The notes below the pieces were generated by a model. The model was not told where the DNA came from. It saw only the letters and a list, made by a program, of their open reading frames with translations, and did no database searches. From assembly GCA_024235735.1 (NCBI GenBank), contig JACKLU010000009.1:48021-112020 (forward strand): a stretch of DNA of 64,000 nucleotides, read 5' to 3'. The first letter of the stretch is position 1; each line of letters starts with the position of its first letter. The position numbers and the translations under genes were made by a program. This document shows, one piece after another, positions 1 through 8,481 of this stretch. This stretch comes from Burkholderiales bacterium (GTDB taxonomy: Bacteria > Pseudomonadota > Gammaproteobacteria > Burkholderiales > Nitrosomonadaceae).

Positions 1-153
1 GGGATGTGCAATTTTTCCGCAGCCGGCGCATGCCAGATTGCAGCGAAACAACGGCTCCAGCATCAGTACTAAAGGGTATTTTTTAACACCTTTAATTTTT
101 TGTTTGATCAGATAGCTACCAACGGCAATCTGTTGGCGTAATGGAACTCCCAT
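1..153 (-). CDS. hpnH: HpnH, hopanoid radical SAM protein (5' part only)
   Basis: Only the first 51 codons lie in the window; the gene continues past the left edge. The N-terminus begins MGVPLRQQIAVGSYLIK, and a CX3CX2C cluster (C38, C42, C45) binds the radical-SAM 4Fe-4S centre. This N-terminus and motif match HpnH, which joins the adenosyl radical to squalene-derived hopene to give adenosylhopane, the first step toward side-chain-extended hopanoids. The ATG at 151-153 follows a strong GGAGG at 161-167 (minus strand). Hopanoid synthesis is usual in Nitrosomonas. The family call rests on N-terminal similarity only, since the rest of the gene is unseen. Confidence 0.85.
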   Translation of the reverse strand, partial: MGVPLRQQIAVGSYLIKQKIKGVKKYPLVLMLEPLFRCNLACAGCGKIAHP

Positions 154-600
154 GGTTAAAACCTCCAAAATACTTCATTAAACGACGAATTGATTTTTTT
201 GTTCAGAGTTGATGGCGTGTAGCGAGTTGCAGCCAGAGTCAAAATTATATTCAATTCGTTAAAACTGTTTCGGGTCTGTAAATGCTGAAAGAGTGACGTA
301 GATTTGATCCATTGCTTTTCTTGTTGTGCTTGTGGATTTATTGTGAAGGCAATGGATCTTGTTTTTTTGCGGTTTCAGTCAGCAATATAATTCATTATAC
401 AGTTTATTGACAGTGGTGATATTGATCGGTACCGGATCTCTTTTTCGTTTTGTATGAAAACAACAGTGTTCGTATTTTTGAAAAAATATGCGGTATGTTT
501 GGCAATATCAGCTGTCTCGGCTTCTGTTGCACGCCAGGAGACACCAAAAGAAATAATCAGGACTCCTGGCTGAATAAGGTGTTGTACTGATTGGGAATTT
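154..600. other. intergenic, no supported gene
   Basis: AT-rich spacer between the hpnH start and the stop of the peptidoglycan-binding lipoprotein. An 80-codon minus-strand reading frame at 375-617 overlaps the lipoprotein stop, has no ribosome-binding site and no recognisable motif, so I do not call it. The hpnH promoter should lie in the part nearest 160, but I see no convincing -35/-10 pair. Confidence 0.5.
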
Positions 601-1227
601 TTAGTAATCCACACCAAGTGCGCGAAGAGTCTCTTTGGTTAATTCTCCGGAAGCCAGATTATTGTTCTGTTGAAAGCTTTTTAAAGCTGCCAAAGTTCTG
701 GGGCCACTGACTCCGTCGGCTGGTCCGGGTTTATAGCCGGCATTTGCAAGCGCCTGCTGCACCTTGCGAATCAGATTGGGTGTGGCTGCGACAACTTCGT
801 CAGCATCATCAATGATTTCGGCAACTGCCGCGCTGGCATCTTCCCTAAAATCAACGATAGTCTCTTGTGTTGTTGTAATGCTGTCTTCAAGGGCGCTTAT
901 CATGGTATCCGCGGATTCATTGACAGCTTCTTCAGCTGCGTCAAGACCTTCGTCAACTGATTCTGAGAATCCATCAAGAACACCTTCCATCGATGCAATT
1001 TCATTCTCTGAGTCGAAATCACCAAATGTTTTTATTTCTTCTACATTTTCCAGACTGGTTAATGGCTCAGGCGCAATGACAGTCTCTCCAATTTCTTTGG
1101 TATTCATTCCGACTTGTCCATTTTCCGTCGAATCTGTGTTTTCCCCATTGCCGCATCCCGATAAAAGAACAACAGCTAACAAGAAAACAACTCCCGTTGA
1201 TAAGCTTCTAATTTCAAGTGATTTCAT
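601..1227 (-). CDS. peptidoglycan-binding domain lipoprotein
   Basis: A 208-residue predicted lipoprotein. The ATG at 1227 is chosen because GGAGG lies 8 nt upstream and it starts directly with a signal peptide ending in the lipobox LLSGC (Cys25); a reading frame extending further upstream lacks these. Residues ~30-140 are acidic and low in complexity (many Glu, Asp, Ser, Ala), probably an extended or helical spacer. The C-terminal ~60 residues form a PG_binding_1 fold (VQQALANAGYKPGPADG, then RTLAALKSFQQ), which binds peptidoglycan. The protein probably tethers the outer or inner membrane to the cell wall. It is monocistronic and no partner gene is adjacent. The exact role is unknown. Confidence 0.8.
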   Translation of the reverse strand: MKSLEIRSLSTGVVFLLAVVLLSGCGNGENTDSTENGQVGMNTKEIGETVIAPEPLTSLENVEEIKTFGDFDSENEIASMEGVLDGFSESVDEGLDAAEEAVNESADTMISALEDSITTTQETIVDFREDASAAVAEIIDDADEVVAATPNLIRKVQQALANAGYKPGPADGVSGPRTLAALKSFQQNNNLASGELTKETLRALGVDY

Positions 1228-1288
1228 TGATACATCCTCCGTAAGTTTGGAAATAACATCTTCAACCGCCACCATGATAATAATAGCT

Positions 1289-1304
1289 GAGACTTTTGCA
1301 AAAC
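1289..1304. repeat. solo IS5-like terminal sequence
   Basis: GAGACTTTTGCAAAAC sits just upstream of the lipoprotein gene. It closely resembles the IS5-family end at 57971 (GAGATCTTTGCAAAACC) and, in its first 12 bases, the ends of the 141-bp element at 1747-1887. It may be a leftover IS end. A 16-bp match could also be chance. Confidence 0.3.
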
Positions 1305-1746
1305 TCTATTTCATGAAATTTGAAATAACGAAAATAATGGGTTAATTAAATTTAAAAAGACTTGGATTTAAGTAATAAGAGCAATTAATTTCCGGCAAAT
1401 GCAAGGAATACAGTCGTTATTGTAAAAATACACGACTTTCGTTCATAGATATTTTGATACTTGAATTGTGCGAGTGTTTTAATAAATGTAGATGAACATC
1501 GCCATTAAAAGTGAAAGTAATACACTCTTATTTATAGACTAATATTACAGGGTTTCTCTAAAAATCCAGATTTTTCTACGACACTTTGTTGTTCAAAAAA
1601 TGTTTTCTTACATATCAATTATATGCTGAGTCAATACTCATAGTCTTGTTATGTGCCTCAAAATTGAGAAAATCTGCGATCGTTCTTCCACACGGCTTGC
1701 TACGATTGCTTGAGTCAGACAAACTCCCAATCTATATGTATATCAT
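1305..1746. other. AT-rich intergenic, no supported gene
   Basis: No reading frame here has a ribosome-binding site or a recognisable product. The short plus-strand frame at 1586-1780 runs into the MITE-like repeat and looks spurious. Confidence 0.5.
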
Positions 1747-1887
1747 GAGATCTTTGCACGGCTACTACGCGGCACGATAATTGCGTTAAAAATTTGCGAA
1801 AAATGCTTATTTACCCCGTGTAAACTCCGCTTTTTCGCAAATTTTTGCCTTATTCTCGTACCGCTCATGACGCCGTGCAAAGGTCTC
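1747..1887. repeat. MITE-like palindromic element
   Basis: A 141-bp element with 16-bp terminal inverted repeats, GAGATCTTTGCACGGC at 1747-1762 and GCCGTGCAAAGGTCTC at 1872-1887 (one mismatch). The 5-bp sequence ATCAT flanks both sides (1742-1746 and 1888-1892), consistent with a target duplication. The halves are imperfect reverse complements almost throughout; an inner pair shares AAAAATTTGCGAAAAA. The whole element could fold into one long hairpin. It encodes nothing. The first 12 bases of its left end (GAGATCTTTGCA) are identical to the IS5-family end at 57971, suggesting mobilisation in trans by such a transposase. Confidence 0.7.
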
Positions 1888-2008
1888 ATCATAATTGACA
1901 GTGATGTATTTTTCCGCTGAAAAATGCTGAAAGCAGAGTTATAAAAAAACAAATTTTGAGGTACGATGCTTAGCCTATTTGTGAGCCTTACTTACTTGTG
2001 AATATCTA

Positions 2009-2830
2009 ATGCGTCGAATTACTATTGCAAAAAAGCCGCTTATTATGGGGGTGATTAACATTACTCCGGATTCCTTCTCAGACGGCGGTAAATTTTTCTC
2101 GACTGATGCTGCGCTGCAACAAGCAAAAAAACTTATCGATGAAGGCGCTGATATTCTGGATATTGGTGGTGAATCCACTCGGCCTGGCAGTGTATCGGTT
2201 GAGGTTGACGAAGAAATGAGGCGCGTATCGCCATTACTGGAAATGCTGGTTAAAGAAAACATACCGGTTTCGGTTGATACTTCCAAGCCCGAAATCATGC
2301 AATACGCTATAACTGCGGGAGCAGCCATGATCAATGATGTAAATGCTTTGCGCGCTCCCGGTGCTTTGGAAGCGATAGCGGCAAGTGACTCGGTTGCAGT
2401 GTGTATGATGCATATGCAGGGTAAACCGTCCAGTATGCAGGATAATCCAGAGTACGTTAACATTATCGATGAAGTGATGACTTTCCTTAGTGAACGCATT
2501 CAGGCTGGAATGGCGCACAGCATAACGCGTGACCGCATAATTATTGATCCCGGTTTTGGTTTTGGTAAAACTTTGCAGCATAATCTTCAACTGTTGAGAA
2601 ATCTGAAACAATTTAGTCGGCTTGGAGTTCCCGTTATGGCTGGAATTTCACGAAAATCAATGCTTGGGATGATAACCGGAAATCCGGTCGATCAGCGCGT
2701 ACACGAAAGCGTAGCAGCTGCTATGCTTGCTGTAATGAATGGTGTGAACATAGTGCGAGTGCACGATGTAAAGGCAACTCGGGACGCATTGGCAGTTTAT
2801 CATGCCATGCAAGATGCGGATATGGGATAA
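2009..2830 (+). CDS. folP: dihydropteroate synthase
   Basis: Joins p-aminobenzoate to 6-hydroxymethyl-dihydropterin pyrophosphate in folate synthesis (cytoplasm). The 273-residue length is normal. Diagnostic motifs are MGVINITPDSFSDGG near the N-terminus (pterin and Mg site), DIGGESTRPG (~residues 49-58) and DPGFGFGKT (~180), with a late GISRKSMLG loop. The ATG at 2009 is the only start: an in-frame stop lies a few codons upstream. It overlaps nothing and is followed 24 nt later by glmM, the usual folP-glmM pair. In most proteobacteria ftsH lies directly upstream, but here ftsH is at the far end of the window and a MITE lies upstream instead. Confidence 0.97.
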   Translation: MRRITIAKKPLIMGVINITPDSFSDGGKFFSTDAALQQAKKLIDEGADILDIGGESTRPGSVSVEVDEEMRRVSPLLEMLVKENIPVSVDTSKPEIMQYAITAGAAMINDVNALRAPGALEAIAASDSVAVCMMHMQGKPSSMQDNPEYVNIIDEVMTFLSERIQAGMAHSITRDRIIIDPGFGFGKTLQHNLQLLRNLKQFSRLGVPVMAGISRKSMLGMITGNPVDQRVHESVAAAMLAVMNGVNIVRVHDVKATRDALAVYHAMQDADMG

Positions 2831-2854
2831 ATTATTGCATTGAAGGATAAGACA

Positions 2855-4222
2855 TTGGGAAAAAAGCTTTTTGGTACTGATGGCATCAGGGGGCGGGTGG
2901 GTGAAAATCCGATTACTCCCGAAAAAATTTTACATCTCGGCTATTCTGCGGGAAAGGTATTTATTGCCATGGATTGGCATCTTAAAAAAGGTGAGCGCCC
3001 TGTTGTGCTGATAGGAAAAGATACGCGTGTATCGGGCTATATGCTGGAATCCGCACTGGAGGCCGGGTTATCGGCGGCTGGTGTCGATGTACTTTTGTCA
3101 GGACCCATGCCAACGTCAGCGATTGCTTATCTGATCCGGGCGCTTAGATTGCAGGCCGGTATTGTTATTTCAGCATCACATAATTTGTTTGAAGACAATG
3201 GCCTCAAATTTTTCTCGCAAGACGGTGTCAAGCTGCCGGATGAAATAGAGGCGCGTATTGAGTCCGGGATAGAATCACCAATCAAAACCATGCCTTCCGC
3301 TCAGTTGGGGAAGGTGCAGCGAATTAAGGATGCGAGTGGACGCTATATAGAGTTTTGTAAGAGCACTTTTCCGTATCAGCTTGATTTGAGAGGGTTGCGT
3401 ATTGTTGTTGATTGCGCGCACGGTGCGACCTATCACATTGCTGGGCATGTATTCCACGAACTTGGGGCAGAAGTTATTACCATTGGAGTTGAACCTAATG
3501 GTCTGAATATAAACTATGAATGCGGTGCGACACATTGTGCTGCGCTGCAGGATGCAGTTAAATTACATCGGGCTGACTTGGGTATAGCGCTTGATGGTGA
3601 TGGTGATCGAGTAATCATGGTTGATGAATACGGTACATTATTCGATGGCGATCAGTTGGTTTATATTATTGCTAAACATCGGTTTCAACAAGGAAATCTC
3701 AAAGGTGGAGTCGTTGGTACGTTAATGACTAATCTGGCTATTGAGAATGGTTTGAAGCATCTATCAATTCCGTTTCTGCGCGCGAAGGTCGGAGATCGCT
3801 ATGTAATGGAGAAGTTGTGCGAGAAAGATTGGTATCTGGGGGGCGAAAGCTCCGGACACATCATTTGCAGGGATAAGCACACTACTGGAGACGGTATTAT
3901 TTCTGCTCTGCAGGTTTTGTATGCCTTACGCGATAATAATCAGACACTTTCTGAATTGTTGAAAGAAATTAGGTTATACCCGCAACGGTTAATTAATGTA
4001 AAAGTAAATCGATCGTTTAAATTCAGTGAAGACAGTTTGATTCAAAATGTGATTAGAGAGGCCGAGCTGGATTTGAATACGAAGGGTCGTGTACTGCTGC
4101 GCGCATCGGGTACCGAGCCTGTGATTAGAGTGATGGTTGAAGGAGAATCTGATCAGAAAGTGAATTTTTGGGCGAATCGGATAGCTGACGTTGTTCAGAA
4201 AAACTGCAGTATCTCGGATTAG
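2855..4222 (+). CDS. glmM: phosphoglucosamine mutase
   Basis: Converts glucosamine-6-phosphate to glucosamine-1-phosphate for UDP-GlcNAc, peptidoglycan and LPS. About 455 residues, normal length. It begins GKKLFGTDGIRGRVG; the phosphoserine loop is ISASHN (~residues 100-105), the metal loop is DGDGDR and the sugar-binding loop is GGESSGHI. The C-terminal phosphate-binding loop is RASGTEPVIRVM. I choose TTG at 2855 over TTG at 2840: an AAGGA lies 7 nt before 2855, and the protein then begins immediately before the conserved KKLFGTDGIRG. Probably cotranscribed with folP. Confidence 0.96.
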   Translation: MGKKLFGTDGIRGRVGENPITPEKILHLGYSAGKVFIAMDWHLKKGERPVVLIGKDTRVSGYMLESALEAGLSAAGVDVLLSGPMPTSAIAYLIRALRLQAGIVISASHNLFEDNGLKFFSQDGVKLPDEIEARIESGIESPIKTMPSAQLGKVQRIKDASGRYIEFCKSTFPYQLDLRGLRIVVDCAHGATYHIAGHVFHELGAEVITIGVEPNGLNINYECGATHCAALQDAVKLHRADLGIALDGDGDRVIMVDEYGTLFDGDQLVYIIAKHRFQQGNLKGGVVGTLMTNLAIENGLKHLSIPFLRAKVGDRYVMEKLCEKDWYLGGESSGHIICRDKHTTGDGIISALQVLYALRDNNQTLSELLKEIRLYPQRLINVKVNRSFKFSEDSLIQNVIREAELDLNTKGRVLLRASGTEPVIRVMVEGESDQKVNFWANRIADVVQKNCSISD

Positions 4223-4246
4223 ATTTTTCGGTGTATATGAAAAGGT

Positions 4247-4275
4247 TTGTCATTAAAATGTAACAAATTTGTCAT
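4247..4275 (+). promoter_or_regulatory. triple PHO-box-like repeat upstream of pstS
   Basis: Three 7-mers with exactly 11-bp spacing: TTGTCAT (4247-4253), ATGTAAC (4258-4264) and TTGTCAT (4269-4275). PhoB binds CTGTCAT-type direct repeats spaced 11 bp. The site lies about 50 nt before the start of a PstS-type gene, as expected for phosphate-starvation activation. Assignment is by motif and position. Confidence 0.7.
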
Positions 4276-4323
4276 ACAATGCGCCCACTGATTGAAAGTC
4301 TAATCTTTGGAGAGTGAATAGAG

Positions 4324-5328
4324 ATGTTTAAATTGTTAAGTAAGAAATTAACCGGAATCGGTGTTACTTTAGGTTCGTTTGTTTTTTGTTTTAATTTGGC
4401 GCATTCCAGTCCCATTGTCAGAATAGACGGCTCGAGTACTGTTTATCCGATTACTGAAGCTGTTGCGGAAGATTTTCAAATTGCAAAACGCGGTACAGTA
4501 CGTGTTACCGTAGGCATTTCCGGCACCGGTGGCGGGTTCAAAAAATTCTGCCGTGGTGAGTTGGATATCGTCAATGCCTCTCGCCCAATCACTGAGCTGG
4601 AAATGGAATCTTGCAGAAAAACCGGGGTGCAATATGTTGAAATGCCTATCGCGATCGATGCGTTGACGGTTGTCGTGAACCCACGAAATACGTGGAGTAG
4701 AGCCATGACTGTTGATGAACTCAGGCAATTCTGGGAGCCAGCCGCACAAGGTAGAATAAACAATTGGAATCAGGTCAATCCTGCATGGCCGAACGAGAGA
4801 ATCAAATTGTTTGGACCCGGCGCGGATTCCGGGACCTTCGAGTATTTTACCGAAGCAATAGTTGGGCGGGCAAAATCCAGTCGGGGTGATTTTACGGCGT
4901 CTGAGGATGATAATGTTCTGGTGCAGGGTGTGGCCAGTGATATGTATGCATTGGGTTTTTTTGGATTTGCCTATTATATTGAGAATAGTCGACGCGTGAA
5001 TGCGGTCGCAATAGATAGTGGCAGCGGTGGAGTATTGCCATCAGCGCATACTGTGAAAGATGGAAGTTATCAGCCATTATCTCGACCGGTATTTATTTAT
5101 GTAAATGCGCGTTCGACGACGAAGTCTGAAGTACGCGATTTTGTTAAATTTTTTATGGATAACGCAGTCGAGTTAGTATCTGAGGTAAAGTATTTTCCAC
5201 TCTCGCTTAATGTCTATAAGTTGAATCTTGAAAATATGGAAAAAAATAAATTGGGCAGCGTATTTGCTGGTCAATCAGAAGTGAACGTTAATATTGAGGA
5301 AGTAATGAAGCATGATGCGCGATTATAA
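4324..5328 (+). CDS. pstS: PstS-family phosphate-binding protein
   Basis: Periplasmic substrate-binding protein for phosphate, 334 residues. A signal peptide (residues ~1-28, ending NLAHSS) precedes the mature start IVRIDGSSTVYPITEA, the typical PstS opening with the phosphate-binding Ser/Thr. Further ligand loops are ISGTGGGFKKFCRGE and the GADSGTFEYFTEA segment at ~160. GGAGA lies ~10 nt before the ATG. No pstCAB or phoU follows, so this is an orphan binding protein that either serves a transporter elsewhere or acts as a scavenging protein. The PHO-box-like repeat upstream supports phosphate control. Confidence 0.9.
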   Translation: MFKLLSKKLTGIGVTLGSFVFCFNLAHSSPIVRIDGSSTVYPITEAVAEDFQIAKRGTVRVTVGISGTGGGFKKFCRGELDIVNASRPITELEMESCRKTGVQYVEMPIAIDALTVVVNPRNTWSRAMTVDELRQFWEPAAQGRINNWNQVNPAWPNERIKLFGPGADSGTFEYFTEAIVGRAKSSRGDFTASEDDNVLVQGVASDMYALGFFGFAYYIENSRRVNAVAIDSGSGGVLPSAHTVKDGSYQPLSRPVFIYVNARSTTKSEVRDFVKFFMDNAVELVSEVKYFPLSLNVYKLNLENMEKNKLGSVFAGQSEVNVNIEEVMKHDARL

Positions 5329-5770
5329 TGAGATAAAGGCAATTCTAAAAAATCCGGCATAATCCGGCATATTGCGTCAACAATATTTTGTTGCGCGCAT
5401 AAATGTTTGCCCATGCCTCAATTATAAGCTGCGCGCACATTCTTGCTTGCGCTTCGCTTCGTTTTGTTTAAAACGCTGAATTATATAGGTGCCTGAATTC
5501 AGGGTTAATTAGAAGGCAGATTCAAGACTGTGTCAAAATACTCCACCCAAATTGGCATCGTTCTATCACTTTGGCTTGCTTAATTCCTGTAGATTGTTTT
5601 TTCTTATGCGGCCGGTTTTTTTACGGCAATAAAATCGTTCAATTATTCTGTATAAATTTGTTATACAATCCTTTGTTGTCTTGCTCGAGCAGTATTGCCG
5701 GGGATATAAAATAAAGTATAACGTAACGAATTGATTGTATTTTTTGTAAAGATAAAAAACTGGAGAAAAT
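5329..5770. other. intergenic with a 10-bp tandem duplication
   Basis: No supported gene. AATCCGGCAT is present twice in tandem (5351-5360, 5361-5370). The remainder is AT-rich. The stretch just before 5771 carries CTGGAG as the ribosome-binding site of the next gene. Short minus-strand frames at 5566-5855 have no start signals and overlap the next gene. Confidence 0.5.
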
Positions 5771-6526
5771 ATGAAGGATATATCCAAACATAAATGGGTG
5801 ACAAAATTGGGCGGTGTTGTTTTAGCCTCGTTCTTGGTGGCGCCTGCTTACGCACAGCTTATGCTCGCGCACGAAGGGCATCACGATGCGGGTGGATGTG
5901 AAATAAAAAATGGCGAATTTCCTATCGCATTCAGCGCCTATGAAGTACCTGAAGGTGATATCCCGCCATTGCATTCATATTGTAAAAATATTCCCACACC
6001 TGGAAAAGTACAACTGACTGTTGAATTGTCTGACTGGGATTCGCGAGAGATACCACTGGCTGTTCGATTGGTCGAGGCGGGGCATGATCATCATGGCGTT
6101 CACGCCAGCCATGGAGATAATAAGGCATCATCTGGAGATAAAGCTGACTCTGATCATGGTGGGCATGATATGCATGATCATGACGATCATGTGATGGAAC
6201 ATGAGGGGCCCGGTCATTCAGACCCAAGCGCTGCGGAGCATGGTATAAACTACATCCCATACATGAAGCACTCTTCAGGTATTATTGTGGTTTCAGCAGA
6301 TTTAAAGAAAGGGAATTATGAGGTACTTCTGGAAAGAAAAGATGACGCTGGGAAAGTAGTCGTGGCTGGACGTATACCGTTTGCAGTTGGTGGGAGTGGG
6401 GGTGGTCACGCTGGTCATGGCGGTGGATTCGGGGTAATGGAAATCAGTCTTCTGATTATCGTTGCTGGCGGTGCCGCTTTCTATTATATGAATCGCAAAA
6501 AGAAAGATAATGAAAATAAGTCGTAG
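5771..6526 (+). CDS. His-rich secreted protein with C-terminal membrane anchor
   Basis: A 251-residue protein that I cannot assign to a named family. A signal peptide (cleavage after PAYA, residue 28) is followed by HEGHH and two cysteines (C43, C71). Two predicted beta-rich segments (~45-103 and ~160-205) are separated by a loop of ~50 residues packed with His, Asp and Gly (HDHHG, HGGHDMHDHDDH). A Gly/His linker (GGHAGHGGG) leads to one transmembrane helix (~220-240) and a KKKDNENK tail. The His loop should bind Cu, Ni or Zn. CTGGAG precedes the ATG. It sits 245 bp upstream of hao on the same strand; whether they are cotranscribed is unclear. A role in metal supply to the multi-metal ammonia-oxidation machinery is only a guess. 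Confidence 0.75.
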   Translation: MKDISKHKWVTKLGGVVLASFLVAPAYAQLMLAHEGHHDAGGCEIKNGEFPIAFSAYEVPEGDIPPLHSYCKNIPTPGKVQLTVELSDWDSREIPLAVRLVEAGHDHHGVHASHGDNKASSGDKADSDHGGHDMHDHDDHVMEHEGPGHSDPSAAEHGINYIPYMKHSSGIIVVSADLKKGNYEVLLERKDDAGKVVVAGRIPFAVGGSGGGHAGHGGGFGVMEISLLIIVAGGAAFYYMNRKKKDNENKS

Positions 6527-6771
6527 ATATGTGTAATGTGTTTACTAATCATTAGAAAACGACTTGACAGAGAAAAGTTGAGGCAGTAGTCTGGGTATTC
6601 GAAGAAGAAGTGCTGTGAGGTGCTGTTCTGAGGAGTGAGGCTATGATTTGATGGTTGGCGCGCGGGATGTTATGCGGAAGCCATTGAAGGTAGAGAGGGC
6701 GGCGAAGGCACGGAGAAGAGGGTTAAGAAGGACCAATTGGGAATAAACAGGAAAACATAAAGGAGAGAGAG

Positions 6772-8481
6772 ATGATTTCCAAGCTATGGCATAAATTGGC
6801 CATGTTTGCGGGCGCAATGGCGCTGGCTGGAGCTGCGCATGCGGCAGTACCGAGCGTGCCGGATGTAACGTATGAAGCACTGGGTTTGGACAGGAGCGCG
6901 ACGCCGAAGCAATTGCACGAAGCGCTGGTGAAGCGTTACAAGGATCCTGAGCAAGGGTACGGGAAAGGCACGATGGGAGATTACTGGGAGCCGATCCAGC
7001 TGAGTACATACATGGATCCGGCGACCTTTTACGAGCCGCCGACATCGATGAGAGACAAAGCGGAACGTAAGGAATGCGTAGAGTGTCACACGGATGAATC
7101 GCCGGTATGGGTTAATGCATGGAAGAAGAGCACGCATGCGAATCTGGATAAAGTGCGCGCATTGAAGCCGGAAGATCCGACATATTACAAAAAAGCGAAA
7201 CTTGAGGACGTAGAGAAGAATCTGCGTTCATTGGGTTACTTGAAAGAAGGCGAACCGCTGAAGGAAGTTGGCTGTATTGATTGTCACGCGGGGATTAATC
7301 AGCAGGGCAAGATTGACCACAGCAAAGACCTGATCATGCCGACGGCGGACGTATGTGGCAAATGCCACCTGCAGGAATTTGCCGAGCGTGAATCCGAGCG
7401 CGACACCATGATATGGCCGAACGGACAATGGCCGGATGGACGTCCTTCACACTCGCTGGACTACAAAGCCAACGTAGAGACCACGGTATGGGCGGCGATG
7501 CCGCAACGTGAAGTGGCCGAAGGCTGCACGATGTGTCACTACAACCAGAACAAATGCGACGGCTGCCATACCCGGCACGAATTCTCAGCGGCGGAATCCC
7601 GTAAACCGGAAGCCTGCGCGACCTGCCACAGTGGTGTAGATCACAACAACTGGGAAGCGTACTCCATGTCCAAGCACGGCAAGATTGTTGCGATGCTGGG
7701 CGACAAATGGAACTGGGAAGTTGAGCTCAAAGACGCCTACAGCAAAGGTGGACAGACAGCGCCGACCTGCGCGGGTTGCCATATGGAATTTGAAGGCGAG
7801 TATGCGCACAACATGGTCAGGAAAATCCGCTGGGCGAACTATCCGTTTGTACCCGGCATAGCCGAGAACATCAACAGCGAATGGTCGGAAGAAAGACTGG
7901 ATGCATGGGTAATTACCTGCACCCAATGTCACTCAGAGCGTTTCGCACGTTCCTATCTTGATCTGATGGACAAAGGCACGCTGCAGGGACTGGCGAAATA
8001 CCAGGACGCGCACGCGGTCGTATCGAAACTGTACGAAGAAGGACTGCTGTCAGGACAGAAGACCAACCGTCCGAATCCACCGGCGCCAGAGAAGCCTGGA
8101 TTCATGATCTTCACACAGCTGTTCTGGTCGCAGGACAACAACCCGGCGTCAATGGAGCTCAAAGTACTTGAAATGGGCGAAAACGATCTGGCCAAAATGC
8201 ACGTAGGTTTTGCGCACGTCAACCCGGGCGGCTGGACATACACCGAAGGTTGGGGGCCGATGAACCGTGCATACGTTGAAGTACAGGACGAAAACACACG
8301 GATACGTGAAATGGTTGCATTAAAAGAACGCGTGGCCAAACTCGAAGGCAAACGCACAAGCTTACTCGACCTTGACAGCACGGCAGAGAAGATTTCGCTG
8401 GGCGGTTTAGGTGGCGGCATGCTGCTGGCTGGTACATTAGCACTGGCGGGCTGGCGCAAACGTAAGCAAAGCGAAGCTTGA
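6772..8481 (+). CDS. hao: hydroxylamine oxidoreductase (octaheme)
   Basis: Periplasmic enzyme that oxidises hydroxylamine, the second stage of ammonia oxidation, and passes electrons to c554. 569 residues with a 24-residue signal peptide (ends AAHA). It has exactly eight CXXCH sites: CVECH (102), CIDCH (168), CGKCH, CTMCH (252), CDGCH, CATCH, CAGCH and CTQCH. The fourth is the P460 heme. The Tyr cross-linked to P460 (Tyr467 in N. europaea) should be Tyr490 here, in the GGWTYTEGWGPMN segment. A C-terminal hydrophobic helix (~545-560) followed by RKRKQ may anchor it. AAGGAGAGAG precedes the ATG. Its stop overlaps the haoB start. Nitrosomonas genomes usually carry several near-identical hao copies. 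Confidence 0.98.
   Translation: MISKLWHKLAMFAGAMALAGAAHAAVPSVPDVTYEALGLDRSATPKQLHEALVKRYKDPEQGYGKGTMGDYWEPIQLSTYMDPATFYEPPTSMRDKAERKECVECHTDESPVWVNAWKKSTHANLDKVRALKPEDPTYYKKAKLEDVEKNLRSLGYLKEGEPLKEVGCIDCHAGINQQGKIDHSKDLIMPTADVCGKCHLQEFAERESERDTMIWPNGQWPDGRPSHSLDYKANVETTVWAAMPQREVAEGCTMCHYNQNKCDGCHTRHEFSAAESRKPEACATCHSGVDHNNWEAYSMSKHGKIVAMLGDKWNWEVELKDAYSKGGQTAPTCAGCHMEFEGEYAHNMVRKIRWANYPFVPGIAENINSEWSEERLDAWVITCTQCHSERFARSYLDLMDKGTLQGLAKYQDAHAVVSKLYEEGLLSGQKTNRPNPPAPEKPGFMIFTQLFWSQDNNPASMELKVLEMGENDLAKMHVGFAHVNPGGWTYTEGWGPMNRAYVEVQDENTRIREMVALKERVAKLEGKRTSLLDLDSTAEKISLGGLGGGMLLAGTLALAGWRKRKQSEA

Noticed and set aside
375..617. 80-codon minus-strand frame between hpnH and the lipoprotein
   Set aside because: No ribosome-binding site, overlaps the neighbour stop and shows no motif.
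764..1345. 193-codon plus-strand frame
   Set aside because: Antisense shadow of the peptidoglycan-binding lipoprotein; Ser-rich composition arises from its low-complexity acidic part.
5771..6526. CopC or nitrosocyanin
   Set aside because: Does not show their Cu-site motifs; the C-terminal anchor and long His loop differ.
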